Shown here: positions 54,051-64,000 of the stretch, piece by piece
How the letters are laid out: every line of letters starts with the position of its first letter
How positions within the stretch are numbered: the first letter of the stretch is position 1
Origin: Odobenus rosmarus divergens
Lineage: Eukaryota; Chordata; Mammalia; Carnivora; Odobenidae
Assembly: GCF_000321225.1 (NCBI RefSeq)
Contig: NW_004450267.1
Location: 7,238,601-7,302,600 of the forward strand
Direction: 5' to 3'
Length of the DNA stretch: 64,000 bases
Position numbers and translations under genes: made by a program
The notes under the pieces: model-generated
Told to the model about the DNA's origin: nothing
The model's input: only the letters and a program-made list of their open reading frames with translations
Databases searched by the model: none

Positions 54051-55689
54051 TGGAGGTAAGTAAAGCTGGACCAGCAAGAATTGAGGGTTTATATTGGAAA
54101 GAATGAGATGAAAAAATCCGACCCATACACTGGACCCCAACCCTGCCCACAGCACCTACTGAGAGTAGTCTGAAGTGATTTCTTATAAACGAGTGACCAT
54201 GGGGGCCCCACGTGAGCTGCCACATGCTTGGCCACAGCTGATGTGATCAGAGGTAAAAACCTGTCTCACTTGGGCAGTCCATCAAGATGCAGCCACTAAT
54301 TTCTCTGGCTTCCTGGCCTAAAATCTCCATCTAAACAGGGACAGGGGCAATGTGCTGGGTCAGTTAAGGTTGTTTTTCTGGGGATTTGAACTGCATAGGG
54401 GAGTGGGTAGGTGGCTGCAGGGTAGAAATGAAAACACAGGCAGCAGAAACGAGACAAGAAGGGCAAGTTGAATCATAGTAACGGTGATCACGTATTCCTG
54501 ATCCCCTGTCATTAGATGACCAGACAGGGGGGTTGTTGGAACTGCCCTTGGTGTAGCTTTCACGTCCAGAGGTGAGACTATGTCACATTTCTTGTTCTGC
54601 CCATGAGGCCAAGTCACTCGGATTTTCTTGGACTCCTGGGAGGTCCAGCCATGGCTTCTCTCTTTGTTTCCACATATAGCCACACAATAACTTTTCCCTT
54701 TCATAACTCAAACCAGTTTGAAACTCAAATCTTGCCACCAAAACAGAGTAACTTATCTAGACTGATAAAATGGGGGTCAGATTGCAGAGGCCTCTGAATG
54801 GTAGGGTCAGAAGTATGGGAGTGATCTAGTGGACAAAAGGGAGTCTTTAGGGAATGTAATTCATTTGGACCCGGAAATCTAGAACAGACATCTCCACTTA
54901 TCTTGGGCTTCATGGGTCCCCTATAATCTTAATGTCTTGCTCTTTCCGTTTTGAATTCTAGGTAATCTGCTAGAAAACTCAGAGGTGAAAAAGAAGGGGT
55001 CAGTAGTTCTATTTTTCATCTTTTTTTCCCCCTTTCTCTTCCTTCCTTCCTTTGATCAGTTAATATCATACCATCTTTCCCTAATCAGTGAACCCTACTC
55101 TGAATACAGTTTATAAAAAGTCCTTTTTCGGTGTCTTTTGCACATCTCACAAGTCTTTAAGATTTAGCCTTCTTGATGTTATTCTTGTAATCTCATTATC
55201 ATCTTCCAATTTCCCTTTCATTGCTGATATTCCTTGTATTTACTGATACATTCTTTGTAGCTAGGAACTTATTGAGCTTCCTGATGTGGATAAACAGTTC
55301 TCTTGAGATATACCTTCATATTCATTCCAGAGGGGAGAGTTTGTCATTATATATGAGAAACTAAATCTTTCAAAAATGTCTATCACATGTGAGTTATATT
55401 CCTCTTAAGTCTCAGAAACAGAATGCCCACCTTTTACCTGAAGTGTTCCGATTCTCCTTTTCTCAGTCTAACGCACCTGTCTGACAAGCCCAGTGTCCCT
55501 TTTCCTCATGGCCTGAAGTCCTGAATTAGCTAATTTAGTTCAGCTCAGGCTCCAGTCACTTTTGTTATCACTTAATTCTCTCTCGTTGAGAAGAATAATG
55601 TATGGTGATTAACATAACATAATAAAATTAAATTAAAAAAAAGAATTAAGTCCAATTTGTCTCAAAGCTTCTTTCACTTTCAGAGATAA

Positions 55690-56475
55690 AATGACCAGTT
55701 TAGAAAAGTCTTTTTCTCAACATCATTCCTCATTGGGAGATGGAAGTTAAAACCCCGATGAGATATGACTTCACACCCTCCAGGATGGCTATATAAAAAA
55801 GACAAACGATAACAAGTGTTGGAGAGGACATGGAGAAGTCGGAACTCTTACACACCACCAGTGGGGATGGAAAATGGCATAGCCATTTCGGAAAACAGGT
55901 CAGCAGCTCCTCAAAAAGTTAAACAAAGAGTCACCATATGGCTCAGCCATTTCACTCCTAGGTAGATAGCTAAGAGAACTGAAAAAAGTGTGTTTACACA
56001 AAGGCTTGTCTACAAATATTCATAGCAACATTGTTCATGGTAGCCAAAAACTGAAAACAACCCAAATGTCCATCAACTGATGAATGGATAAACAACACGT
56101 GGCCTATCTTTATAATGGAATATTATTCAGTCATACAAAGGAATGGAGAACTGACACATGCTAACACCATGGTTGAACCTTGACAACATTATGATCAGGG
56201 AAAAAAGCCAGACACAAAAGACCACATATTATATGATTCCATGATTCTGTTTATATGAAATCTCCAGAATAGGCAAATTCACAAAGACAGAAAATAGACT
56301 AGTGGTTCCGGGCCTGAGGAGAGGAAGGAATGGGGAATGAGGGGTTTGTTTTGGGGGTGATGAATATGCTCTAGAACTAGATAGTGGCAATGGTTGCACA
56401 ACCTTGTGAATACACCAAAACCACTGAACTGTAAAAATCAAAAAAACCAAAGAACCTAAAGAAAAAAAAAAAAAA
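55690..56475 (+). mobile_element. L1 fragment
   Basis: L1 landmarks in order: CATCATTCCTCATTGGGAGAT, AACAAGTGTTGGAGAGGACA, ACCCAAATGTCCATCAACTG, TGGAATATTATTCAGTCATA and CATATTATATGATTCCATGA, ending in an A-run at 56460-56474. Plus orientation, decayed. Confidence 0.88.
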
Positions 56476-59151
56476 GTTTTGCTATTAGAAAGAAAGAGAT
56501 TTCTTCCAGCTGTCAAGATGATTAAGCTTTCCTCTCATCATGTGCCTTGACCCCTTATAAAATTTTTGAAACCCACAATAGGAAAATATCTTGTGCATTC
56601 TTCTACCTGGATTTTCTACAGCCTACCACAACAAGAAAAATTTTGTTATCCTCTTATCGTCACCCAAATTCTCTTTATCTTATTTTTATTCTTATACTTG
56701 TGGATTGCTATGTAGAAAGTACCTTTTTATATTGAGTGTTTCTTCTACTTGATCTGCTTCTTTGGAGCAGAGTATAATAATTCAATACACTCAGTGTACT
56801 CTATTGCCCTGTTTAGTTGTGAAGGCCACAATATTTATCCTCTTGTGGTTTAAGGTCAATTTGGCTTCCATTTCAAATTCACTTTACTGCTTACAAGGAT
56901 TACAATTAAAGATGGCTGGTTAAAGGAGGCTTGCCTCTGGGAAGTGGGACTGGAGTGGAACAGGAGGCTGTTGCCCTTTTATCAGAAGCTCTTCAGCTGG
57001 ATTCGCTACCCTGTAGATATCCTAATAACAAATAGCCCCAAGGCCTGGAACATGTTAGACGGGAAAATGAAACCCTCCTGCGGAGTCAAGTTAGGAGGCA
57101 GAGAGAACAGAGAGAGCCAAAGTAATAGAATCATATTAAATATAGATTTGGGGAAGGAAGTTGTTGAAATCTACTCAAACTTTTTTTCCCCCAGGTTCAC
57201 AAATATTTGCAGCTTCTCTTCAATGCATGATTCAGTCACGTAAGTTGAATAAAGTGGGGTTCTTATCCTTTGGGATCTTGTTGGCTCGTATCGGAGATAA
57301 CACTTCACACAGATTACTGGAGAACAGGATGGCTCATGGCAGGTCCTTTAAGGGCTAGACAGACAACAAGGGCTAGAATGCAGGGATGGGCCAGACCACA
57401 TCCTGGCATGTCAGCAGGATCACAAAGGAGGAGGCAGTCCAGTGGAAAGGTGGCCTCTTTTTAAAAAGTAGAAACTAGAAGGAAGAAAATGATATTCTAG
57501 GCAGAAAAATCATATAGAGGAGGTACAGAAGCAAGAAAGTATATGATGTATCTCTCAGAGGGTAGGAAAATACATCCATTCAGCTGGAGCATAACATGTA
57601 CACGAAAGAATAATGAAGATAAAGCTGGGGAGATAAGGTCCTGCCATTGTGGAGGGTGTTCACCTGAAGGCGCTGGCGAATCACTGAAGTTCTTGGACTG
57701 GGTCATAATATGACCCACCCAGTGTCTTAAAGATGAACAGCAATGATGAGCAGGATGGATGGATGGGAAGGAAGGAAAGGCCACAAGCATGGAACCCAAT
57801 TACGGTGGTTACAACTCGAGTGGAAAAGAGAAGGAAGACGGAAGGAAGATTTTTAAATGGACTAAATAATTCTCTACATTTCCACTTAGGTTTATGAACA
57901 GATTCCGATCCTAAGAAGTTCTACTACAATCCATCCTACGTGGATAGGAACACCAGTGGATCTGATACCATTCAGCTTGTTAACGATTCATTATTGACAC
58001 TATTTGGAGAGGGGCAGATAGACACAAAGTAGGTAATTCAAAAGCTATTTTCATTTGGATTTGAAAAGAGTTCGTGTATCTGTCACCTTCCTGGTGCTGT
58101 CTGCTCTAGCTGGTGCTGAAATGAGTCTCTTCTCTACACTGACAGCCTTCCACATTGGACGGAAAGGCCCCAAAGCTCACAGGGATGCAGGGGAAGGTTT
58201 CCCACTATCAAAAGTTCATAGTGTAGGAGTCATAAAGTGAATAACCCCTTCTGAAGGATACGTTCAGGAATGAGGCTAAGGGCCTACTTTTGTCACAGCA
58301 AACTAGAGGAAACTTGCCTTTAGTGTTGGAGGGATCTCTGGGGGGAGGATGGGCATTAATACACTCCCCCCGCCAGTACCATGACGCCCCACAAAAGCAG
58401 CTCTCATCCGGGGAGAGCATCTGCCATGTGAGGAAGTGATGCCAAGACAGGCTCCTCCATGGCAGGGAGCCCAGTGTGAGGGACGAGGATGCTACAAAGA
58501 GCGAACGGAGACAGATCAGATTTTCATTCCAACCCAAGGTTCCTCAGATCAAATCCTGGCTGTGAAAACACATTTCCTCCTACCCTAGCATTTCCTGCCT
58601 CAGTGTGAATGGGGGTGTGAGGATGTGGGCATGTGTGCCAGTGCACATTTTGCTCCCCAGAGACCCCAGCCTGGCTTGTTTGCAGCTCTGAGGCCAGATG
58701 GAAGTAGTCAGTTCAGGAAATAAGAACTCACCTTGCTTTGTGAACCCATCCATAGTCATTGGCCTATAAGGCAGACTTCCCAAACCATTCAAACATCAAG
58801 AATATGCAGATAGGTGCAGATGTTCACACATGCAGTGTGCATTTCACATGAATACGTCCCTCTGCCTTACTGGGTCTGAAAGAATACAGCCGAGTCTAGA
58901 CCTGGAGCACGAAGATGAGTATTTGGAAGCACAGTGTAGAGTTGCTGACTTCCCTCATACAGATGCTCTATCCAGCAGCTGCAATTCTCTGGGTATTCAG
59001 GTTTCAAAGGAGATCATCCTACCCGTGCGTCCCCACCCGCCCTGTGGTCAACATTCTGGTGTGGAGAGGCTGCTCTCCCTTCCATAACGTGAACCTGGCC
59101 AGACTGGGGAGTGCTAGGTGGGTGTGGGGTGGGCTCCCAAGTGCTTCCTAC

Positions 59152-59274
59152 CTTGGCAGGCACCCTGAATTCCCCATATTCCTTCAGCAGTTCCTGAGTC
59201 TCCTCTGTGGTCTCTCCAGTGGAGGTATGTGTTGACAGGTAATATTCACCTGTTTCTTGGATCCAGTCCAGCGC
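59152..59274 (-). CDS. KALRN: KALRN exon 3 of 15 in window: spectrin repeat region
   Basis: The exon is 123 bp, phase 0 at both ends, 41 residues from ALDWIQETGEYYLSTHTSTG to YGEFRVPAK. The acceptor is CTCCTCCCACAG and the donor AAG-GTAGGA. The sequence continues a spectrin-like helix (LDWIQETGEYYL) into a Thr/Glu-rich loop (GETTEETQELL). Because it is symmetric (phase 0-0), skipping it would keep the reading frame, so an in-frame variant lacking 41 residues is possible in principle. The next exon is also symmetric. No skipping signal is evident. Confidence 0.96.
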
Positions 59275-59735
59275 CTGTGGGAGGAGACAACCCACCCAGT
59301 CCCCCAAAAGTCAGCTGTCCTTAGGAAAACATGCACTGCCACACTGTTTGGGACAGTGTGACAGACCCGGGAAATACCGGCACATTTGGTCAGTAGGTAG
59401 CTGACTAAGCCCTCTCCCGTCAGACTAGGAATAGCCTACCAGTAAAGACAGCATCTCATCCACTAGCCCTCATCTTCTAGTCCAGGCCCAGCATCGTCCA
59501 CGAGTTAGGGGCCATCTAAGCCCAGGATCTCCTCCCAACTCCTGGTACAACGTGCTTGGTAAAGGCTGACTGATGGGTAAGTGAGAGTCCGTTCTCCTTC
59601 CTTTCGTCAGCACCACCTCCCGTGTCTACTCTGCCTGCCTCCATGACCCTCTTCCGGACTGTCCCATGCCGTGGCCATCTGGGCGTCCACACAGTCCCCC
59701 GAACGGAGGCGAAGCCAGGAGAGCCGTGGACATAC
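59275..59735 (-). other. KALRN: KALRN intron, exons 2-3
   Basis: A 461-bp intron of unique sequence between two spectrin-region exons, with no repeat and no extra exon. Confidence 0.85.
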
Positions 59736-59851
59736 CTGCTTCGCGCTGCGCTCAAACACCACGTACTGCTGGCACTGGTCTAACCGCCGCTTCTTCAAGG
59801 TCCAGAAGTGCAGGACGCGGTTCTCCCTCTGTAAGAGCTCACTCAGGATGG
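59736..59851 (-). CDS. KALRN: KALRN exon 2 of 15 in window: spectrin repeat region
   Basis: The exon is 116 bp. It opens with CC, which completes GCC (Ala) with the G of the previous exon, and ends in phase 0. It encodes ILSELLQRENRVLHFWTLKK and continues to VFERSAKQ, 38 full codons. The acceptor is CCCCACAG and the donor CAG-GTATGT. The helix with RENRVLHFWTLKKRRLDQC is typical of a late kalirin/TRIO spectrin-like repeat. It sits 461 bp from the next exon, and the short intron suggests the two are defined together. A CpG-rich patch lies about 400-550 bp upstream in the transcript direction. Confidence 0.95.
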
Positions 59852-60237
59852 CTGTGGGGCAGGGGAGAGGAGCACTGGCTCGGGAAGGCCCCAAACAAGT
59901 CTGGCTGGCTCCTTGCCCTGCACACCCCAGCTGCCAGACGCCTGTGACTGTCCCGCCTCCCCAGGGGACTAATCCAGGTACCCGAAGTGAGGACCCGAAA
60001 GCATTTCCCAGAGGGGAGCAAGATCAGAGGGACTGAGGCGGGAGCCTGTTGAAGAGGTTCCATGAGTGAAGGGAAGGAAGAGCACGCCCCCAGGGGAACT
60101 TAGAGGTGACCCTGATTCTCTTCATCCCAACACCAGTCCCTGATGGTAAGAGACCTTGGGAAGTGTCCGCTCTTAAAATGACAACTAACTCACTTGGCCC
60201 CTGGAGCCTACAGACAGCAAGGGGGCTTGGTAAGAAG

Positions 60238-60410
60238 CCCCGCCCCTCCAGGGTTCCGGGAGAGGGCGGGGAGGAACAAGAGCATGAGGACCAGCGGAAC
60301 TGCACAGGCAGCCTGGCTCACAAGCCGCACTCTGTGCCCTGTACGGGAGGCTGTGCACGCGGCGCCGGAACAGCACGGCCTCGAGCTTGCGACCCCTAAG
60401 TCATGAGCGA
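60238..60410. promoter_or_regulatory. Intronic CpG and GC-box cluster
   Basis: About 14 CpG dinucleotides fall in 173 bases, ten of them in 60326-60409. Two GC boxes are visible: CCCCGCCCC at 60238-60246 and GGGCGGGG at 60264-60271. It lies about 390-560 bp upstream, in the transcript direction, of the exon ending at 59851. A promoter or enhancer role is inference only. Confidence 0.3.
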
Positions 60411-60769
60411 AGGGAAGCTGTGTTGGAATTGTGTCCGCCTAGATTCATGTCTCTAGGTCCAAATTTCTGTGTTGTTGCGATCTGATCGTAAGAAACGGTG
60501 AAAGTTTTTCTCGTGTTACCTCCAGTGATGTCAGGTGAGAGGACATGCACAAGGCATGTAACTCGATGGTGGGCCACGGCAGGTGTCCATCCGTGTCCAG
60601 TCTCTCCCTCCTCCCATCACTGCAGCAGCTGGCCACGTGCCCAGATTCCCTACATGTTTGAACGGTGTGCTCTGTGCTGGAAGCACTCACATTTAGTCTG
60701 TATTACATCTGCCTCCGGCTTCCTGCTAACTCTGTTAGACACTAGTACACCATAACGATGATACGAAAA

Positions 60770-60960
60770 ATCAGTATTTATTAAGCACTCACGCTGTGGC
60801 AGGCACATATTCTCACATTAACTCCCCTGTGATGCACGTGCCATTATTACCTCCATTTACAGATGAAGAAAGTGAGGTTCAGAGAGGATAGGTACCTTGC
60901 CCAGGGTCATTCAGATAGGAATGTTTGACTTCAGAGCCTGCGTCCTTAGCCGCCTTGTTC
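60770..60960 (-). repeat. MIR remnant
   Basis: Antisense MIR: TTTATTAAGCACTCACGCTG, CCATTTACAGATGAAGAAAG, GGTTCAGAGAGGATAGGTACC and CCCAGGGTCATTCAG. Confidence 0.8.
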
Positions 60961-61012
60961 CTCTGGGCCATAGGGGCTGTGAAGCACAGACTACTGTGCT
61001 TTACAGAAAGGG

Positions 61013-61527
61013 GCACCTTCATCCCAGTGTTTATAGCAGCAATGTCCACAATAGCCAAACTACGGAAAGAGCCCAGATGGATAAAGAAGATGTGGTATAC
61101 ACAATGGAATCTTACTCAGCCATCAAAAAACAATGAAATCTTGCCACTTGCAATGATGTGGATGGAACTAGAGAGTATTATGCTAAGTGAAATCAGTCAG
61201 TCAGAGAAAGACAAATACCATATGATTTCACTCATATGTGGAATTTAAGAGACAAAACAGATAACATAGGGGAAGAGAAGGAAAAAATAAGATAAAAACA
61301 GAGAGAGACAAACCGTAAGAGACTCTTGACTGTATGGGAACAAATTGAGGGCTGCTGGAGGGGAAGGGGGTGGGGGATGGGGTAACCGGGTGATGGGCAT
61401 TAAGGAGGGCACTTGATGTGATGAGCACTGGGTGTTACATGCAACTGATGAATCACTAGACTCTACCCCTGAAACTAGTAATACACTATATGTTAACTAA
61501 ATTGCATTTCAATAAAATTTTTTTTTA
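61013..61527 (+). mobile_element. 5-prime truncated L1 with probable target duplication
   Basis: Only the ORF2 C-terminus and 3-prime UTR remain. Protein traces such as MWMELESIMLSEISQSEKDK and YHMISLICGI are clear, with a frameshift near 61126 separating them from VYTMESYSAIKK. An 8-bp direct repeat, AGAAAGGG, is at 61005-61012 and 61528-61535. It looks younger than the other L1 pieces here because the protein is so readable. Confidence 0.88.
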
Positions 61528-61649
61528 AGAAAGGGTACAACCAATTTGCAGTGCTTGTACTTAGAACTTTTCATGTATCCTCTTGGAAGTTTGATTCTCT
61601 AAGGACAGAATCTGTCTCTCTTCCCTTAGGCTGAGAACTTTTACAGGTC

Positions 61650-62100
61650 TCAATTATCCACCAATCCCTATATCCATGCCTTTATTATGTAACTTTTAGA
61701 TCCTCCCCAAAGAGACAAATTGAATCGCCTCACCCCTGCCCTAGGGCTCAGCCACGTGACTTGCTCTGGTACAGGGGTTGTTAACAGATATTATACAAGC
61801 AGGAATTTAGTGTGCTTGTGCACTTGACCTTGCCCTCATCACTGTAAGAGTTTTCCTGGGTAACCCCTTCTTCAATTGAGGTCCCAGAATTAATACATGT
61901 GGAGCAGACAAGACTCCACCCTGTAGTGAGGCACTAAGCCAGCCAGGCTTGCAGAACGGCATTGCTGAGCCCGGCCAAGACAGCTGATCCCCAGCCAATG
62001 CACAGTGACTTGAACAATAAATGCTGACAGTCGTATGTCACTGAGTTTTTGGTTGTTATGCCGTAATAATTGCGCCTTTAACAAAAACTTAAAATAAGTG
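61650..62100 (+). mobile_element. Possible old LTR-like fragment
   Basis: Stretches such as CAGCCACGTGACTTGCTCTGG, GTGCTTGTGCACTTGACCTTG, and ATGTCACTGAGTTTTTGGTTGTTATGCC resemble a common decayed mammalian LTR 3-prime half. I cannot name the family from the sequence alone. Confidence 0.45.
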
Positions 62101-62956
62101 GCACTGGCCTTAGGTAGAAAAGAAATGGGTATAGGAGAAATTGTAGGTCCCTGCTCAGGTGGAAGCCTCAATTGGGCAAAGACAAGCGAGAACCAGTGTT
62201 TACTTTAATCTTTTTGTCTCCTAATCAGAGCTTTGCTCACTGCAGAATCTTACAGGGTGGTTAAGAGAATCAACCCTGATCAGGCAAAAGTCCTAAAGAG
62301 TTTCAGATTTCATTTCTCTCCTTCTGGAAAGCTTTCCCAAGGACAACAGCCTGCCCTCACCCCCATGAAGGTAGAGCATATCCTGCTCTTTCTGAGAGCC
62401 TGACTCTCGCAGCACGCTGAGGTATGGGGGGGCATGTGCTCGCTCAGCAGGCAGCTGGCCTCCCCGACACGGCTGCCTGCATTACTAAGTCAGAACACAA
62501 GCATTGCCGCATGCAGGATGAGCCAGCCAGCCACAGGGTCCCTGGACCTCAAACGGGGAGCACCTCTGGGAGAGGAACCTGCCTCCCTCTTCTCTGTAGA
62601 GAATTTTATTCCTAAATTTAATTCTTCCCAGTGGCCTCTGATCTTGCCACCTCCCGAGCTCCCTGAGAAGCGCCTCCCACTATGGGCTCTGCAGCCCTCG
62701 GCCTGCCCCACCCCTCACTCCAAGTCAGTTTCGGCTCCCTCCCTGGCCTCGGTGTCCAGGCTGGGAGCCCTCTGCTGTGTCAAGATGACGTTTGTTAAAT
62801 TCTTCACCCACTCAAAGGCTAATTTCTGCATGGTCCAGCATAAGTGATACCACCAGTAATTTAAGCTTAATGTGGTCATCTACTAAGCAATTATTAAAGG
62901 TTACTGATTTTTTCATGTAATTGTACACTTTATAGAATTCAGAGAGAGATTAAAGA

Positions 62957-63150
62957 CTTCTAGACCAGTACTTATCTAAATTTTATGTGCACACAAATCA
63001 TCTGGTTGGGACTGGCAGGAGCTCTTGCCAAAATGCAGCTTCTAATTCTGTAGGTCTAAGGCAGGGCCTGAGGTCCTGTTTCTTACACACTCCAGGTGAT
63101 GGCAGGGCTGCTAGTGTGGGGGCCACATTTTGATGAGCAAGAGTTCAGAC
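62957..63150. mobile_element. MER5A-like hAT-Charlie remnant
   Basis: The interior TCTAATTCTGTAGGTCTAAGG and TCCAGGTGATGGCAGGGCTG and the end GGGGCCACATTTTGATGAGC fit a diverged MER5A copy. Confidence 0.7.
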
Positions 63151-63239
63151 GCCCTTCATTTTAAAGTAAGAGAACTGAAGTTTTAAAAGCTCACACAGTA
63201 AGTAAAAATGTAACAGAACTTGGTTTTACGATTCTGTGT

Positions 63240-63475
63240 CTCATTTCCAGGCTGTAAGATAGCCTAGTCTGTGCTTCTTAATTTGTTAGCACATCTGGCT
63301 ACTTACATTTAAACTAATTAATATCCAATAGAAGGAAAAATTTAGTTCTTCAGTTACATTAGCCACATTAGTCAAGTGCTCTGCAGCCCATGTGACTAGT
63401 GGCTTCTATATGCACAGCGTAGATATAAGACCATGTCTGTGCCTTCAGAAAATCCTGTTAGGTGCTGCTCTAAGA
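63240..63475. mobile_element. hAT-type MER element remnant
   Basis: Contains AATATCCAATAGAAGGAAAA, TTAGCCACATTAGTCAAGTGCT, GTGACTAGTGGCTTCTATAT and ends TAGGTGCTGCTCTAAG. It seems to be the same class as the block at 45020. Confidence 0.5.
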
Positions 63476-63703
63476 TCAAGATGAATGAAAAAGTGCTAGG
63501 GAGATTTTATCTTCATTCTCCTTTTCCCAATCCCGATGCACGTTTAAACATTGCCCATGAATCCCCACAGCCCATGCCACCCCACATCGAATGTCTTCTT
63601 ATTGGAGGAGAAGCAGCAGGAGATGCGGGAGCACATAGCAACCAGGCGTGCAGCGTCGGGTCTGTGCTGCTGACTCGGCTCGTGGCCGGACGCCCGCACT
63701 GAC

Positions 63704-63818
63704 CTTTCACCTGCTGCTCAGGTCCCCGGGTGTGGCCAGCGGCACTGGGCATGCTAACGTTGTTCCTGTGGATGTACTTGAGGAACACCTCCGCGTTCCG
63801 CCGTGCCAGGGTACAGGC
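63704..63818 (-). CDS. KALRN: KALRN exon 1 of 15 in window: spectrin repeat region
   Basis: The exon is 115 bp, starting in phase 0 and ending with one base of a split codon. It encodes 38 residues beginning ACTLARRNAEVFLKYIHRNN and ending RGPEQQVK, then the first base of an Ala codon. The acceptor reads CTCTTTCAG and the donor AAAG-GTCAGT. A closer GT, at CAGCAG-GTGAAA, was rejected because it would not leave the one base that the next exon needs to make Ala. The charged heptad-like pattern fits a spectrin-like repeat helix of kalirin, a region that scaffolds membrane and cytoskeletal partners. This is the most upstream kalirin exon seen; earlier exons must lie beyond 64000. Confidence 0.95.
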
Positions 63819-64000
63819 CTGAAAGAGACCGAGGTGTGAGGACCCCAGCAGGGCCGTGGGCTCTGAGACCCTGCGGAAGGGGTGTCGGTGGAGAAATTTC
63901 TGTAGCTCTGAGTGAGCAGAGCCCCAGAGGCCACTTCTGGTTCACAGACACTCCCATTTCAGTGCAGGAGGCTCACCCTTTTGTGGCGTAAAGAATTACT
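63819..64000 (-). other. KALRN: KALRN intron upstream of exon 1 in window (partial)
   Basis: The last 182 bases are intron adjoining the acceptor of the 63704-63818 exon. No repeat or exon is seen. The next upstream spectrin-repeat exon lies beyond the window. Confidence 0.8.

Larger units (their letters stand above)
51350..59151 (-). other. KALRN: KALRN intron, exons 3-4
   Basis: A 7.8 kb intron. Two MIR remnants (51450-51660 plus, 51690-51935 minus), a GA repeat (52069-52113), a Can-SINE (52671-52876), an L2 end (53930-54050) and an L1 fragment (55690-56475) are recognised. The stretches 54060-55690 and 56480-59150 show nothing identifiable. Confidence 0.82.
59852..63703 (-). other. KALRN: KALRN intron, exons 1-2
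   Basis: A 3.9 kb intron. From low to high coordinate: a CpG and GC-box cluster (60238-60410), an antisense MIR (60770-60960), a 5-prime truncated L1 (61013-61527), a possible old LTR-like fragment (61650-62100), a MER5A-like element (62957-63150) and a second hAT-type remnant (63240-63475). No exon is recognised. Confidence 0.82.

Noticed and set aside
60897..61248. Open frames resembling a reverse-transcriptase C-terminus
   Set aside because: This is the decayed end of an L1 ORF2 with a frameshift, not a host gene.

Overview
This is nuclear DNA from a placental mammal, most likely a caniform carnivoran of the arctoid group (bear, seal, mustelid or relative). Seven tRNA-Lys-derived Can-SINEs are present in the form I associate with arctoids rather than with dogs or cats: a head like GGGGCRCCTGGGTGGCTCAG, a body with TCCCTGCTCAGYRGGGAG, and an AAATAAATAAAATCTT tail. 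MIR, L2, L1, hAT-Charlie and MaLR-type remnants fill the rest, as expected for a mammalian intron.

The only gene I can support is KALRN (kalirin), on the minus strand throughout. Fifteen internal coding exons run from 63818 down to 13488. Every junction has AG/GT boundaries and the phases chain without a break: 1,737 coding bases, 579 codons, starting and ending in phase 0. In protein order they encode the end of the spectrin-repeat region (63818-49802), the first Dbl-homology (DH1) domain (49802-20686), the first pleckstrin-homology domain (PH1, 20686-16604), and the basic then Ser/Thr-rich linker that precedes the first SH3 domain (16604-13488). DH1-PH1 is the exchange module for Rac1/RhoG. 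The protein is kalirin rather than its paralogue TRIO at many diagnostic residues. The gene start, the upstream spectrin repeats, the SH3/GEF2/Ig-FnIII/kinase parts and the short Kalirin-7 tail exon were not found here.

Layout: 1-13487 is intron downstream of the last visible exon. 13488-20797 is an exon-dense block (PH1 and end of DH1). 20798-32400 holds three DH exons separated by 2.4-4.8 kb introns. 32401-46178 is one 13.8 kb intron inside DH1. 46179-51349 has four exons (start of DH1, pre-DH linker, spectrin end). 51350-59151 is a 7.8 kb intron. 59152-63818 has three spectrin-region exons.

I found no second gene, RNA gene, CRISPR array or operon, and nothing that looks like a new biological system. 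The items most worth a look are structural: an opposite-orientation SINE pair inside one PH1 intron, a perfect 15-bp hairpin just past a DH1 donor site, a CA-repeat and pyrimidine tract just upstream of the DH core exon, a perfect 41-bp tandem duplication, an intronic CpG/GC-box cluster, and a solitary LTR with an exact 5-bp target duplication.
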